Shown here in pieces: positions 1 through 8,487 of a stretch of 64,000 nt of DNA; positions within the stretch are counted from its first letter, which is position 1; every line of letters starts with the position of its first letter. A model generated the notes under the pieces. That model did no database searches. It was given only the letters and a program-made list of their open reading frames with translations, and was not told where the DNA came from. The stretch covers positions 372,001-436,000 of the forward strand of contig NZ_SAIY01000004.1 of assembly GCF_010560025.1 (NCBI RefSeq). The letters are read 5' to 3'. Made by a program: the position numbers and the translations under genes. This stretch comes from Verrucosispora sioxanthis (GTDB lineage Bacteria; Actinomycetota; Actinomycetes; Mycobacteriales; Micromonosporaceae).

Positions 1-789
1 CGACCGGGAGGGTCGCGGTGACGCCGGTGGCGACGACGAGACACGGCTGGGTGGCGCCGGGATGCTTGTCGTCCTGGCTGCCCGGGTCGGGGTGGCCTGC
101 GGGCGCGGCGCACCACCGCCCGTGGTACGGGAGGCGGCCGTGCTCGGCGGCGCCTCCGCGGCGGGGATCGACGGGGCCGGTGGCGGTTGCCAGGGCCGGC
201 GGGTCGGCTCCACGAAGGGCAGCACCCTGTCGGCGTTCACCGGGCCGCCCGCGAAGCTCGCCACAACCAGGCCGGTGTAGAGCAGACCCACCAGACCCAG
301 GGCGTACCCGATCCAGCGCAAGCGGGACCGGCGCCGGCCGCTCGGGTCCACGAAGACCGGCGGCGGCTGGGGTACGGCGGCCATCACGGTGGTGGGGCTG
401 TCTCCCGGCAGCACCACCGTGGCCGCGTCCAGCACGGCCGGCTGCACCACCGTGGGTGCGTCCAGTACCGACGGCTGCACCACCGTGGCCGCGTCCAGTA
501 CCGACGGCTGCTCCACCGTGGGTGCGTCCACCACCCGCTGCGTGACCGTCGGCGAGTCCAGCACGACCGGCTGCACGAGGGTCGGGGCATCCAGCACGAC
601 CGGCTGTACCGCCGCAGGCGCTTCCGGTGCGGCCGGCCGCACCGCTGTCGAGGCCGCTGCCACGGCGGGCGGTGCCATCGTCGGCGGCTCCGCGGGCCCT
701 GGCGTCGCGGCCGGTTCGGCGGCTGTGGGTCGCTCGACGCCCCATCCGCCGTTGGCCGTATCGGCGCTGGTCAGAGGGTCCGCAGTCAT
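1..789 (-). CDS. Repeat-bearing single-pass membrane protein, C-terminus outside window
   Basis: The open frame starts at ATG 789-787 and runs off the left edge (263 codons visible, no stop). Residues 1-54 are Ala/Pro/Thr-rich. Residues 55-128 are seven degenerate copies of an 11-residue unit of the type VLDAPTVVQPS. A basic stretch (GRRRSRLR, about 151-158) precedes one hydrophobic segment (about 159-180), and then comes a Pro/Ala/Ser/Thr-rich tail. The positive-inside rule puts the repeats in the cytoplasm and the Pro-rich part outside. I do not recognise the family. A cell-surface or cell-envelope anchoring role is only an inference, and the missing C-terminus may hold the functional domain. 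Confidence 0.7.
   Translation of the reverse strand, partial: MTADPLTSADTANGGWGVERPTAAEPAATPGPAEPPTMAPPAVAAASTAVRPAAPEAPAAVQPVVLDAPTLVQPVVLDSPTVTQRVVDAPTVEQPSVLDAATVVQPSVLDAPTVVQPAVLDAATVVLPGDSPTTVMAAVPQPPPVFVDPSGRRRSRLRWIGYALGLVGLLYTGLVVASFAGGPVNADRVLPFVEPTRRPWQPPPAPSIPAAEAPPSTAASRTTGGGAPRPQATPTRAARTTSIPAPPSRVSSSPPASPRPSRS
406..627 (-). repeat. Tandem 33-bp coding repeats (11-residue unit)
   Basis: Within the partial gene, residues 55-128 repeat as (V/A)LDAPTVVQPx units. The third-to-fourth junction is one codon short (VVDAPTVEQP). The core D-A/S-P/A-T is kept in almost every copy, while the position before Q varies (L, V, T, E). At DNA level the copies share runs such as GCGTCCAGTACCGACGG. 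Confidence 0.8.
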
Positions 790-1182
790 GGCCGGGAGTC
801 TAGGAGTGAACAATCCTCGGCTTCCTCCGGGAGCCCGGCGGTGGGACGGACATCCCAGTTCACCGCACGAGCACCCGAGCCGGCGTGAGCGTCGACTCGC
901 AGAGGGTGAGCATCACCTCCGCCGGTGGGCGGCCGGTTGCGTCGACCCGGCTCCCCGGGCTCGTCGAAACCGGCCGCGAGCAGGTCGAACGTACCGGCGG
1001 CGCTCGTGCCGGCGGTCGTACCGACCGGATGGTCCGGCGTCCGCCCCTGGGCGGTCGGGTCGAAATAAAGATCTTCCTGGCCGAGCCGGAGGTCAGCCGT
1101 GCGCTCGTCGGACGGGCGGTCACCGGACGGCCCGGGTGGGCGGGTCCGAGGACCCACGCGAGAACCACCCTGATCTTGTAGC
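790..1182. other. Intergenic region upstream of pta
   Basis: This gap of 393 bases lies between the divergent partial membrane-protein gene and pta. Open frames on both strands here have compositions typical of GC-rich shadow frames, with no family signature and no convincing ribosome site. It should contain both divergent promoters, but I cannot point to a clear -35/-10 pair. Confidence 0.4.
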
Positions 1183-3267
1183 GTGAGTGCCGTGGCCCGG
1201 AGCGTTTACCTGACCAGTGTCGGCTCGGGCGGGGGGAAGTCGACGATCGCCCTCGGCCTCGCCGAGCTGCTGTCCCGACAGGTCGGCGGGATCGGCGTGT
1301 TCCGGCCGCTGGTCGCGCAGGATCGCCCCGACCCGATCCTCACCCTGCTCAGCGAGCGTTACCGGGTGGGCCTACCGGTGGCGGAGCTGAACGGCACCAC
1401 GTACGCCGAGGCCACCGCCCTGGTCGCCGACGGTCGTCGGGAGGAACTGATCTCCCGGATCGTCGAGCGTTACCGGGAGGTGGAGCGGCGGTTCGCGGCG
1501 ATGGTCGTGGTGGGCAGTGACTTCGCCACCGCCGGTGACACCGCCGGCCCTCGCGAGCTGGCCTTCAACGCCCGGCTGGCCACCGAGTTCGGCAGCGTCG
1601 TGGTACCGGTGGTCGACGGCTACGGACAGCAGCCGTCGGCGATCGCCGCGGCCGCCCGAGGCGCCTACCACGACCTCGCGGACCTCGGCGCGACCGTGCT
1701 CGCGGTGCTGGCCAACCGGGTTCCGGGGGCGATGTCGCTGCCCCCGTTGCCGGTCCCCGCGTACGCCATCCCGGAGGTGCCGAGCGTGTCCGCACCGACG
1801 GTGGCGGAGGTGGCGGGCGCGTTGGGTGCCACGCTGCTGGCCGGAGACGAGACCGCGCTCGCCCGTGACGTGCTCGACTACGTCGTCGGTGCGGCGCACG
1901 TGCCGACCCTGCTGGAACACCTGACCGAGGGCGCACTGCTGATCATGCCCGGTGACCGGGACGATCTGCTGGTGGCGGCGAGCGCCGCGCACGTGGCCGG
2001 GCAGGTGTCGCTCGCCGGGTTGGTGCTCACCCTCGGGGTGCCGCCCGACCCTCGGGCGATGCGTCTGGTGGAGGCACTGAACGCCCGACTCGCGGTGCTC
2101 TCGGTAACCAGCGACAGCTATCACACGGTGGCCGCGTCGAGCCGGATCGAGGGCCGGCCCAGCACCGGGAACCCCCGGAAGGTGGAGGCCGCGCTGGGCG
2201 CCTTCGAGGCGCACGTGGACACCGTCGAGCTGGCCGGCCGACTCCGGGTCAGCCGGTCCGCTCGGGTCACTCCGTTGATGTTCGAGTACGACCTGATCGA
2301 CCGCGCCCGGGCCGGACGGCGACATCTGGTACTGCCGGAGGGCACCGAGGAACGGATCCTGCGCGCCGCCGAGATCCTGTTGCGCCGGGGAGTCGCCGAC
2401 CTGACCCTGCTCGGGCGGTCGGACGAGGTTGCCCGGCGGGCCCGGGAGCTCGGGTTGGACATCGGCGAGGCCCGGGTGGTGGACCCGGCGAGCAGCCCAT
2501 GGCGCGACGAGTTCGCCGAGGCGTACGCGAAGCTGCGCGCGCACCGGGGCGTCACCGCCGAACTGGCGCACGACATCGTCGCCCAGCCGAACTACTTCGG
2601 CACCATGATGGTGTGGGCGGGCCACGCCGACGGCATGGTCTCCGGCGCCACGCACACCACGGCGGCGACCATCCGGCCGGCCTTCGAGATCGTCAAGACC
2701 ATGCCGGAGGTCTCCGTCGCCTCGAGCGTCTTCTTCATGCTGCTCGCCGACCGGGTGCTGGTCTACGGCGACTGCGCGGTCAACCGTGATCCGGACGCCG
2801 CCCAGCTCGCCGACATCGCCATCTCCTCGGCGGACACGGCGGCGCGGTTCGGCATCGAGCCCCGGGTGGCGATGCTGTCGTACTCCACCGGCGCCTCGGG
2901 CGCGGGCGAGGACGTGGAGAAGGTCGCGGCGGCCACCGAGTTGGTCCGGCGACGCCGACCCGAACTGGCTGTCGAGGGTCCGATCCAGTACGACGCGGCC
3001 ATCGACCCGGCCGTGGCGGCCACCAAGCTGCCGGGCAGCGCGGTCGCCGGCCGCGCGACGGTCTTCATCTTTCCCGACCTGAACACCGGCAACAACACGT
3101 ACAAGGCGGTGCAGCGCTCGGCCGGGGCGGTGGCCGTCGGGCCGGTAATGCAGGGCCTGCGCCGGCCGGTGAACGATCTCTCCCGGGGGGCCACCGTGCC
3201 GGACATCGTCAACACCGTGGCGATCACCGCCATCCAGGCCGCCGCGCTCGCCGAGGTGCCCCGGTGA
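1183..3267 (+). CDS. pta: Phosphate acetyltransferase
   Basis: Interconverts acetyl-CoA and acetyl phosphate in the cytoplasm; with AckA it forms the acetate overflow/activation route. At 694 aa it is the long form: an N-terminal P-loop-like domain (GSGGGKST, residues 14-21), a central DRTGG-type domain (about 215-330) and the C-terminal PTA catalytic domain from about 370 (LVLPEGTEERILRAAEILLRRG region, later MVSGATHTTAATIRPAF). The start used is GTG 1183; a second in-frame GTG at 1192 would shorten it by three residues. The stop overlaps the ackA start by four bases (GTGA), so the two are translationally coupled. I am confident of the assignment. Confidence 0.95.
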   Translation: MSAVARSVYLTSVGSGGGKSTIALGLAELLSRQVGGIGVFRPLVAQDRPDPILTLLSERYRVGLPVAELNGTTYAEATALVADGRREELISRIVERYREVERRFAAMVVVGSDFATAGDTAGPRELAFNARLATEFGSVVVPVVDGYGQQPSAIAAAARGAYHDLADLGATVLAVLANRVPGAMSLPPLPVPAYAIPEVPSVSAPTVAEVAGALGATLLAGDETALARDVLDYVVGAAHVPTLLEHLTEGALLIMPGDRDDLLVAASAAHVAGQVSLAGLVLTLGVPPDPRAMRLVEALNARLAVLSVTSDSYHTVAASSRIEGRPSTGNPRKVEAALGAFEAHVDTVELAGRLRVSRSARVTPLMFEYDLIDRARAGRRHLVLPEGTEERILRAAEILLRRGVADLTLLGRSDEVARRARELGLDIGEARVVDPASSPWRDEFAEAYAKLRAHRGVTAELAHDIVAQPNYFGTMMVWAGHADGMVSGATHTTAATIRPAFEIVKTMPEVSVASSVFFMLLADRVLVYGDCAVNRDPDAAQLADIAISSADTAARFGIEPRVAMLSYSTGASGAGEDVEKVAAATELVRRRRPELAVEGPIQYDAAIDPAVAATKLPGSAVAGRATVFIFPDLNTGNNTYKAVQRSAGAVAVGPVMQGLRRPVNDLSRGATVPDIVNTVAITAIQAAALAEVPR

Positions 3268-4382
3268 GCAAGGTGCTGGTGCTCAACAGCGGGTCGTCGT
3301 CGGTCAAGTACCGGCTGTACGACGGCGACCGCGTACTGGACCGGGGCACCGTGGAACGGATCGGCGAGCCCGGCGGCGGTCCGAGCGACCACACCGGCGC
3401 GATCCGGCAGATCCTGGACGGCCTGGACCTGACCGGCCTCGCCGTGGTGGGGCACCGGGTGGTGCACGGCGGCCGGCGGTTCACCGCACCGACGCTCGTC
3501 GACGACGCGGTACTGGCCGCCATCACCGACCTGGTGCCACTGGCTCCCCTGCACAACCCGGCGAACCTCGCCGGCATCGAGGTGGCCCGTCAGGCCCTGC
3601 CGGAGGTACCGCAGGTCGCCGTGTTCGACACCGCGTTCCACCACACGCTGCCCGACTCCGCCGCCACCTACGCCATCGACCGCGAGGTCGCGCAGCGGTA
3701 CTCGATCCGGCGGTACGGCTTCCACGGAACCTCCCACGCGTACGTGTCCCGACGCACGGCGGAGCTGCTGGACCGGCCGTACGAGGAGATCAACACGGTC
3801 ACGTTGCACCTGGGCAACGGCGCCAGCGCGTGCGCGGTGGCCGGCGGACGAAGCGTCGCCACCTCGATGGGCATGTCGCCGTTGGAGGGCCTGGTGATGG
3901 GTACCCGCAGTGGCGACCTCGATCCCACGATCGTGTTCCACCTGCGCCGCGAGGGCGGCCTGGGCGTCGACGAGATCGACGACCTGCTCAACCACCGCAG
4001 CGGCCTGCTCGGGCTCAGTGGGGTCAACGACATGCGCGAGCTGCTCGCCCGCCGGGCGGCCGGCGACGAGGCCGCGACGCTCGCCTTCGACGTCTACTGC
4101 CGCCGGATCACCGGCTACGTGGGGGCGTACTACGCGTTGCTCGGCCGGGTGGACGCGGTCACCTTCACCGCCGGGGTCGGCGAGCACGCGGCACCGGTAC
4201 GCACGGCGGCGCTGGCCGGGCTCGACCGGCTCGGCATCACGGTCGACCCGGACCGCAACGAGGGCAGCGGCGACCGGTTCATCTCGCCGGACGGCGCGGA
4301 GGTCGCCGTGTGCGTCATCGGCACCGACGAGGAGCGGGAGATCGCCCGCGCCGCCCGGGCCGTGGTCACGGCCCGCAGCTGA
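3264..4382 (+). CDS. ackA: Acetate kinase
   Basis: Transfers phosphate between acetyl phosphate and ADP, the partner reaction to Pta. The family signatures are all present: VLNSGSSSVK near the N-terminus, HRVVHGG (about 64-70), FDTAFHHTLP (about 120), GFHGTSH (about 152) and HLGNGAS (about 176), followed by GTRSGDLDP. At 372 aa it is slightly shorter than the usual 390-400. It begins with GTG overlapping the pta stop codon, so the two genes form one operon. Confidence 0.96.
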   Translation: MSKVLVLNSGSSSVKYRLYDGDRVLDRGTVERIGEPGGGPSDHTGAIRQILDGLDLTGLAVVGHRVVHGGRRFTAPTLVDDAVLAAITDLVPLAPLHNPANLAGIEVARQALPEVPQVAVFDTAFHHTLPDSAATYAIDREVAQRYSIRRYGFHGTSHAYVSRRTAELLDRPYEEINTVTLHLGNGASACAVAGGRSVATSMGMSPLEGLVMGTRSGDLDPTIVFHLRREGGLGVDEIDDLLNHRSGLLGLSGVNDMRELLARRAAGDEAATLAFDVYCRRITGYVGAYYALLGRVDAVTFTAGVGEHAAPVRTAALAGLDRLGITVDPDRNEGSGDRFISPDGAEVAVCVIGTDEEREIARAARAVVTARS

Positions 4383-4393
4383 CGCCCGACCGG

Positions 4394-4561
4394 TCAGCCG
4401 AAGGCGAGCCAGGTGGCGAGGGCGAGCAGCACCGCGGCGATCACGGCCGCGCCGATGATCAGACCGGTACGCGACGCCGCCTCCGCCGGAGCGGCCTCCG
4501 GGTTGGCGAAGGCGCGGAACGCCTCGGTGTTGCCGCTCGGGTCGGTGTAGTTCTCAGCCAT
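4394..4561 (-). CDS. Small single-pass membrane protein (55 aa)
   Basis: ATG 4561-4559 begins a 55-residue protein: a polar N-terminus (MAENYTDPSGNTEAF), an Ala/Glu linker, and one C-terminal hydrophobic helix (about 33-54, GLIIGAAVIAAVLLALATWL) ending two residues before the stop. A longer in-frame extension upstream exists but has no helix and crosses the inverted-repeat region, so I use the short start. It is convergent with ackA, 11 bases away. The family is unknown to me; a tail-anchored membrane protein is the best structural description. Confidence 0.65.
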   Translation of the reverse strand: MAENYTDPSGNTEAFRAFANPEAAPAEAASRTGLIIGAAVIAAVLLALATWLAFG

Positions 4562-4612
4562 GCCGGGAACCTTAGCGAAACCGATCCAGCCCTCCGTGCC
4601 CCGGACCACCCG

Positions 4613-4682
4613 CGATCTTGCACTTTCCGTCTCGACAATCATCAGCAAAACCGACATTCATCCGACCAGAAGTGCAAGATCG
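4613..4682. repeat. 13-bp inverted repeat pair enclosing 44 bp
   Basis: CGATCTTGCACTT at 4613-4625 is perfectly inverted at 4670-4682 (AAGTGCAAGATCG). The 44-bp interior is less GC-rich than its surroundings. The element lies between the small membrane protein gene and the lipoprotein hydrolase gene, which diverge here. The loop is too long for an ordinary terminator, so it could be a bipartite operator or a small dispersed palindromic element. Confidence 0.6.
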
Positions 4683-4732
4683 GCGCGACCGGAACGGCGG
4701 TGTCGGAGATCGGGGCGGGCACAATCGGAGCC

Positions 4733-5713
4733 ATGTCGCGTCGTGTCGCCTCCGTTCTGGTCGCCACCAGCCTCCTCGCCAGCGCTCTGGTCGGGTGTTC
4801 CACCGACCGTGAGCCCACCGAGGGGGCGGGCGCGCCCACACCTCAGCCCACCGCCTCTGCCGCGCCCTCGGCACCGGCGGTTCCCGCCGGCCGCGCCCCG
4901 GCAGACACCTTCGCACTCGGCGTACGGCAGCTGAAGCTGAACCGCGACGGCGACCGACCGCTACCGGTGACGGTCTGGTACCCGGCGGCCGGCCGGGCCG
5001 GTGGGCGGCCGGCCAACGGTGCCGAGGCGGCAGACGGGAAGTTCCCGGTCATCATGTTCAGCCACGGCCTGGGTGGCCGTCCCGACGACTACGAGTCGCT
5101 GCTGACCCGGTGGGCCTCGGCGGGATTCGTGGTTGCCGCGCCGACCTTTCCGAAGACCTCCCGCGGTGGCGGCGAGAACAACGTGCTCGACGTGCTCAAC
5201 CAGCCGGCCGACGTGTCGTACGCGCTGACCCGGGTGCTCGCCCTCGACGCCCGCGACGGTGACCCGCTACGCGGGCGGCTGGCCACCGACCGGGTGGCCG
5301 CCGCGGGTCACTCGGCGGGTGCGGTGACCACCATCGGGCTGTTCACCGCCGGTCGTGACGAGCGGCTGGCCGCCGGAGTCGTCTTCGCCGGTACCGCCCT
5401 GGGGGTGGGCACCGCCTTCGCCGGTGCCGCCGCCCCTCAGATGTTCGTGCACGGCGAGGCCGACGAGGTCGTGCGGTACGCCGCCGGCAAGGCCGTGTAC
5501 GACAAGGTGCCGTGGCCGAAGGCGATGCTGAGCCTGCCCAACGGCGACCACGGCCGCGCCCTGCTGCGCGGTGAGGGCGCCGCGCTACGGGTGGTCGCCG
5601 ACACCACCACCGAGTTCCTGCGCTGGACGCTCTACGGCGACGCCGAAGCCAGAAAGCGCATCCCCACCGCCGCCTCCCGCGACGGCATCGCCACCCTCGA
5701 CGACCACCTGTAG
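4733..5713 (+). CDS. Secreted lipoprotein alpha/beta hydrolase
   Basis: 326 aa from ATG 4733. A lipoprotein signal peptide is clear: positive MSRR, a hydrophobic stretch, then lipobox LVGC (Cys about 22), followed by a Pro/Ala/Thr-rich linker. The hydrolase domain has an oxyanion-type FSHGLGG (about 107), nucleophile elbow GHSAG (Ser about 192), a candidate Asp in HGEADEVV (about 245) and catalytic His in NGDHGRA (about 272). This pattern fits the platelet-activating-factor acetylhydrolase/chlorophyllase/PETase-like branch. The substrate is unknown; an extracytoplasmic esterase is inferred. It converges with the MDR oxidoreductase 14 bases downstream. Confidence 0.85.
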   Translation: MSRRVASVLVATSLLASALVGCSTDREPTEGAGAPTPQPTASAAPSAPAVPAGRAPADTFALGVRQLKLNRDGDRPLPVTVWYPAAGRAGGRPANGAEAADGKFPVIMFSHGLGGRPDDYESLLTRWASAGFVVAAPTFPKTSRGGGENNVLDVLNQPADVSYALTRVLALDARDGDPLRGRLATDRVAAAGHSAGAVTTIGLFTAGRDERLAAGVVFAGTALGVGTAFAGAAAPQMFVHGEADEVVRYAAGKAVYDKVPWPKAMLSLPNGDHGRALLRGEGAALRVVADTTTEFLRWTLYGDAEARKRIPTAASRDGIATLDDHL

Positions 5714-5727
5714 GCGGCCCGAGGAAC

Positions 5728-6690
5728 TCACGCGGTGTGGTCGACGACCACCTTGCCGAAGATGTCACCGGAGTGCAGCCGGGCGAAGGCGTCGCCGACG
5801 CGGCTGAACGGCACCACGCTGTCGATCACGGGGCGCACTTTCCGCTCGGCGCAGAACGCCAGCAGGGCGGCCAGTTCGTCGGGAGTGCCCATCGAGGTGC
5901 CCAGGATCTCCAGCTGCATGGCGAAGACCCGGCGCAGGTTGACAGTCGGCTCGTGGCCGGCGGTCGCGCCGGAGACCACGATCCGGGCACCCAGGGCGGC
6001 CGACTTCAGCGAGTGGTCGAAGGTGGCCGCACCGACCGTCTCGATCACCACGTCCACCCGTTCGGGCAGCCGCGCACCCGGTTCCACGGCGGTCGCGCCC
6101 AGCTCGGCGATGCGTTCGCGCTTGGCGGCGTCGCGGCTGGTCGCGTAGACCCGCTTGCCCATCGCGGCGGCCAGCGCGACGGCCGCGGTAGCCACGCCGC
6201 CCCCGGCGCCCTGGACCAGGACGGCCTCGGCGTCGTCGACCCGACCCTTGGTGGTGAGCATCCTCCAGGCCGTCAGCCAGGCCGTCGGCAGGCACGCGGC
6301 GTCGGTCGCCAGCAGCCCCGCCGGCAACGGCAGCAGGTTCGACCGGGGTACGGCCACCCGCTCCGCGAGCGTGCCGGGGAAGTACTCGGAGAGGATGGAC
6401 ATCCCGCGCGGGTCGCCAGGTGTCGGCACGACGGGGTACACGACCACCTCGTTGCCGTCCGGGTCCACCCCGGTCGCGTCGCAACCGAGGATCATCGGCA
6501 ACTGCTCGGCGCGGAGCCCGACGCCGCGCAGTGACCAGAGGTCGTGGTGGTTGAGCGAGCTGGCCGTGACGCGCAGCGTCACCCAGCCGTCGTCGGGCAG
6601 GCTCGGCTCGGGCTGTTCACCGACGGTGAGCGCGGCGAGCGGGTCGGCGTCGTCGAAACGGGAGGCGAAGGCGGCACGCATGATCCGCAC
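5728..6690 (-). CDS. Medium-chain (MDR) zinc-less alcohol dehydrogenase/quinone reductase-like oxidoreductase
   Basis: 320 aa. The N-terminal GroES-like domain shows SSLNHHDLWSLRGVG and ILGCDATGV; the nucleotide fold shows GAGGGVATAAVALA (about 162-175). I do not see the GHE zinc ligand motif of classical alcohol dehydrogenases, so a zinc-independent NADP-type enoyl/quinone reductase is more likely. An alternative start at the second Met (MRAAFASRF, three codons in) is equally good. The gene is monocistronic, separated from malic enzyme by a strong terminator. The substrate cannot be read from the sequence. Confidence 0.85.
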   Translation of the reverse strand: MRIMRAAFASRFDDADPLAALTVGEQPEPSLPDDGWVTLRVTASSLNHHDLWSLRGVGLRAEQLPMILGCDATGVDPDGNEVVVYPVVPTPGDPRGMSILSEYFPGTLAERVAVPRSNLLPLPAGLLATDAACLPTAWLTAWRMLTTKGRVDDAEAVLVQGAGGGVATAAVALAAAMGKRVYATSRDAAKRERIAELGATAVEPGARLPERVDVVIETVGAATFDHSLKSAALGARIVVSGATAGHEPTVNLRRVFAMQLEILGTSMGTPDELAALLAFCAERKVRPVIDSVVPFSRVGDAFARLHSGDIFGKVVVDHTA

Positions 6691-6713
6691 CGTAACAAGC
6701 TGAGCGCCCGTTA

Positions 6714-6749
6714 AGAAGGGCCCTGTGCACGCGTGGACAGGGCCCTTCT
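6714..6749 (-). terminator. Intrinsic terminator after malic enzyme
   Basis: AGAAGGGCCCTGT at 6714-6726 and its exact complement at 6737-6749 form a 13-bp stem with a 10-nt loop. It sits seven bases beyond the malic enzyme stop on the minus strand, and the downstream arm ends in TTCT on that strand. Confidence 0.85.
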
Positions 6750-6755
6750 CACAAC

Positions 6756-7934
6756 TCAGGCGCGGGCCACGCCGTCCCGGCGGGCCGCCTCGGCCACCGC
6801 GTCGGCGACCGCCGGTGCCACCCGTGGGTCCAGCGGCGAGGGCACGATGGCCTCCGGCGTGAGCGACTCGGCCACCACGGAGGCGATCGCGTCGGCCGCG
6901 GCGACCTTCATGGCGTCGGTGATCCGGCTGGCTCGGGCCTGGAGTGCACCCCGGAAGACGCCCGGGAAGGCCAGCACGTTGTTGATCTGATTCGGGTAGT
7001 CACTGCGGCCGGTGGCGACCACCGCGACGTGCCGGGCAGCCACCTCCGGATCCACCTCCGGAGTGGGGTTGGCCAGCGCGAACACGATGCCGCCCGGAGC
7101 CATGCCGGCGACCGCCCGTTCGGGGATCAGCCCGCCGGAGACCCCGATCAGCACGTCGGCGTCGCGCAGCGCCTCGGTGACGTCACCGTGCCGGCCGTCG
7201 GCGTTCGTCAGTTCGGCGAGTTCGGCCTTCGTCCCGGTGAGGCCGGTGCGTTGCCGGGAGATGATGCCCCGGGAGTCGCAGACCACCACCCGCTCCGGGT
7301 CCACGCCACCGGCCACCAGCATCCTGGTCACCGCCACGCCGGCCGCTCCCGCGCCGCTGACGGCCACCCGCAGGTCGCCGAGCTTGCGGTTGAGCAGCGT
7401 CGCGGCGTTGCGCAACGCGGCCAGTACGACGATCGCGGTGCCGTGCTGGTCGTCGTGGAAGACGGGGATGTCCAGCGCCTCGTCGAGTCGCCGCTCCACC
7501 TCGAAGCACCGGGGAGCGCTGATGTCCTCCAGGTTGATGCCGCCGAACGACGGCGCGAGCGCGGTGACCACCGCGACGATCTCGTCGACGTCCTGGGTGG
7601 CCAGGCAGACCGGTACCGCGTCGACCCCGCCGAACTGCTTGAACAGCACGGCCTTGCCCTCCATCACCGGCAGCGCTGCGCTCGGGCCGATGTTGCCGAG
7701 ACCGAGTACGGCCGAGCCGTCGGTGACGACCGCGACGGCGCGCGAGGCCCAGGTGTATTCGTGGGCGAGGTCCGGGTCGGCGGCGATCGCCTCGCAGACC
7801 CGGGCCACACCCGGGGTGTACGCGAGGGACAGGTCGTCCCGACTGGTCAGCGGCACGGTCGAGACGACGGCCATCTTGCCGCCGCGGTGCAGTTGGAAGA
7901 CGGGATCAGCAGGGTCCACGGTGGACGAAGACAT
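6756..7934 (-). CDS. NAD(P)-dependent malic enzyme
   Basis: Oxidatively decarboxylates malate to pyruvate. From ATG 7934-7932 it is 392 aa, the usual length of the short bacterial form. It has the substrate-site YTPGVARVC, the metal/substrate HDDQHGTAIV and the nucleotide-binding VSGAGAAGVAV. The start is chosen because GGAG lies nine bases upstream and the family begins near here; the frame stays open 36 codons further upstream without family similarity. The gene is followed by a strong hairpin terminator. Confidence 0.93.
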   Translation of the reverse strand: MSSSTVDPADPVFQLHRGGKMAVVSTVPLTSRDDLSLAYTPGVARVCEAIAADPDLAHEYTWASRAVAVVTDGSAVLGLGNIGPSAALPVMEGKAVLFKQFGGVDAVPVCLATQDVDEIVAVVTALAPSFGGINLEDISAPRCFEVERRLDEALDIPVFHDDQHGTAIVVLAALRNAATLLNRKLGDLRVAVSGAGAAGVAVTRMLVAGGVDPERVVVCDSRGIISRQRTGLTGTKAELAELTNADGRHGDVTEALRDADVLIGVSGGLIPERAVAGMAPGGIVFALANPTPEVDPEVAARHVAVVATGRSDYPNQINNVLAFPGVFRGALQARASRITDAMKVAAADAIASVVAESLTPEAIVPSPLDPRVAPAVADAVAEAARRDGVARA

Positions 7935-8069
7935 GGTGACTCCAGAAGAATCGAGCAACTGGGCCGGCCGGTCGGGCGCACGGTGAGGCGAGCGAGCGGC
8001 GGCGGTGCGGGGGGTCACCCGGGCACTTCCGAGCATAGCCACGCTCGGGGGTCCAGTATGTGAGCAGGT

Positions 8070-8462
8070 TCATAACGGTCTTGGCGGCACCCGGCCGGGC
8101 CGGGGCCAGTACCGGGCCACCACCCGGCCCCGCACGTCAGCCACGCCGTACGCGCGGGAGTCGTCGGTGACCAGGCCGTTGTCTCCGGCCAGCCACCAGC
8201 CGCCGTCGACGGGGCGGACCGCCCGCTTGACCACCAGCAGGTCCGGTCGACTGCGGAACACCGCGATCACCACGTCACCGGGCCGGGTCGCCCGGCCGCC
8301 CCGGCGCACCAGCACCGCGTCGCCGTGGCGCAGCGTGGGCGCCATGGAGGGTCCGGTCACCAGCACGGCCGACAGCGGCCACCGCAGCCGGGGCGCGGGC
8401 ACGGGTTTCACCTCCAGCCGCCTCGGGGACCACCGTCCAGGAGTAATGTCGTCTTGGATCAT
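8070..8462 (-). CDS. sodX: Nickel-type superoxide dismutase maturation protease (S26 signal peptidase-like)
   Basis: Cleaves the N-terminal propeptide of the adjacent Ni-SOD. The protein has the S26 catalytic serine motif VTGPSMAPTL and the lysine region VVIAVFRSRPDLLVVKRAVR, then the conserved WWLAGDN..TDDSR. No membrane segment is evident, as in other SodX proteins. The start is uncertain: ATG 8462 leaves only 25 bases to the sodN start, and an in-frame GTG at 8412 (GAGG about 9 bases upstream) would free space for promoters. The tight divergent pairing with sodN supports the function. Confidence 0.88.
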   Translation of the reverse strand: MIQDDITPGRWSPRRLEVKPVPAPRLRWPLSAVLVTGPSMAPTLRHGDAVLVRRGGRATRPGDVVIAVFRSRPDLLVVKRAVRPVDGGWWLAGDNGLVTDDSRAYGVADVRGRVVARYWPRPGRVPPRPL

Positions 8463-8487
8463 CGCAAACTTCCCATGGAGGATCCCG

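Noticed and set aside
406..627. CRISPR-like array
   Set aside because: The periodic 33-bp repeats are contiguous, degenerate and in frame with a protein; there are no spacers.
885..1181. 98-codon ORF before pta
   Set aside because: Low complexity Arg/Gly/Thr composition, competing ORFs on the other strand, and no recognisable similarity.
1372..2655. 427-codon minus-strand ORF inside pta
   Set aside because: It is antisense to a well-conserved enzyme and has the Arg/Gly/His-rich composition expected of a shadow frame in GC-rich DNA.
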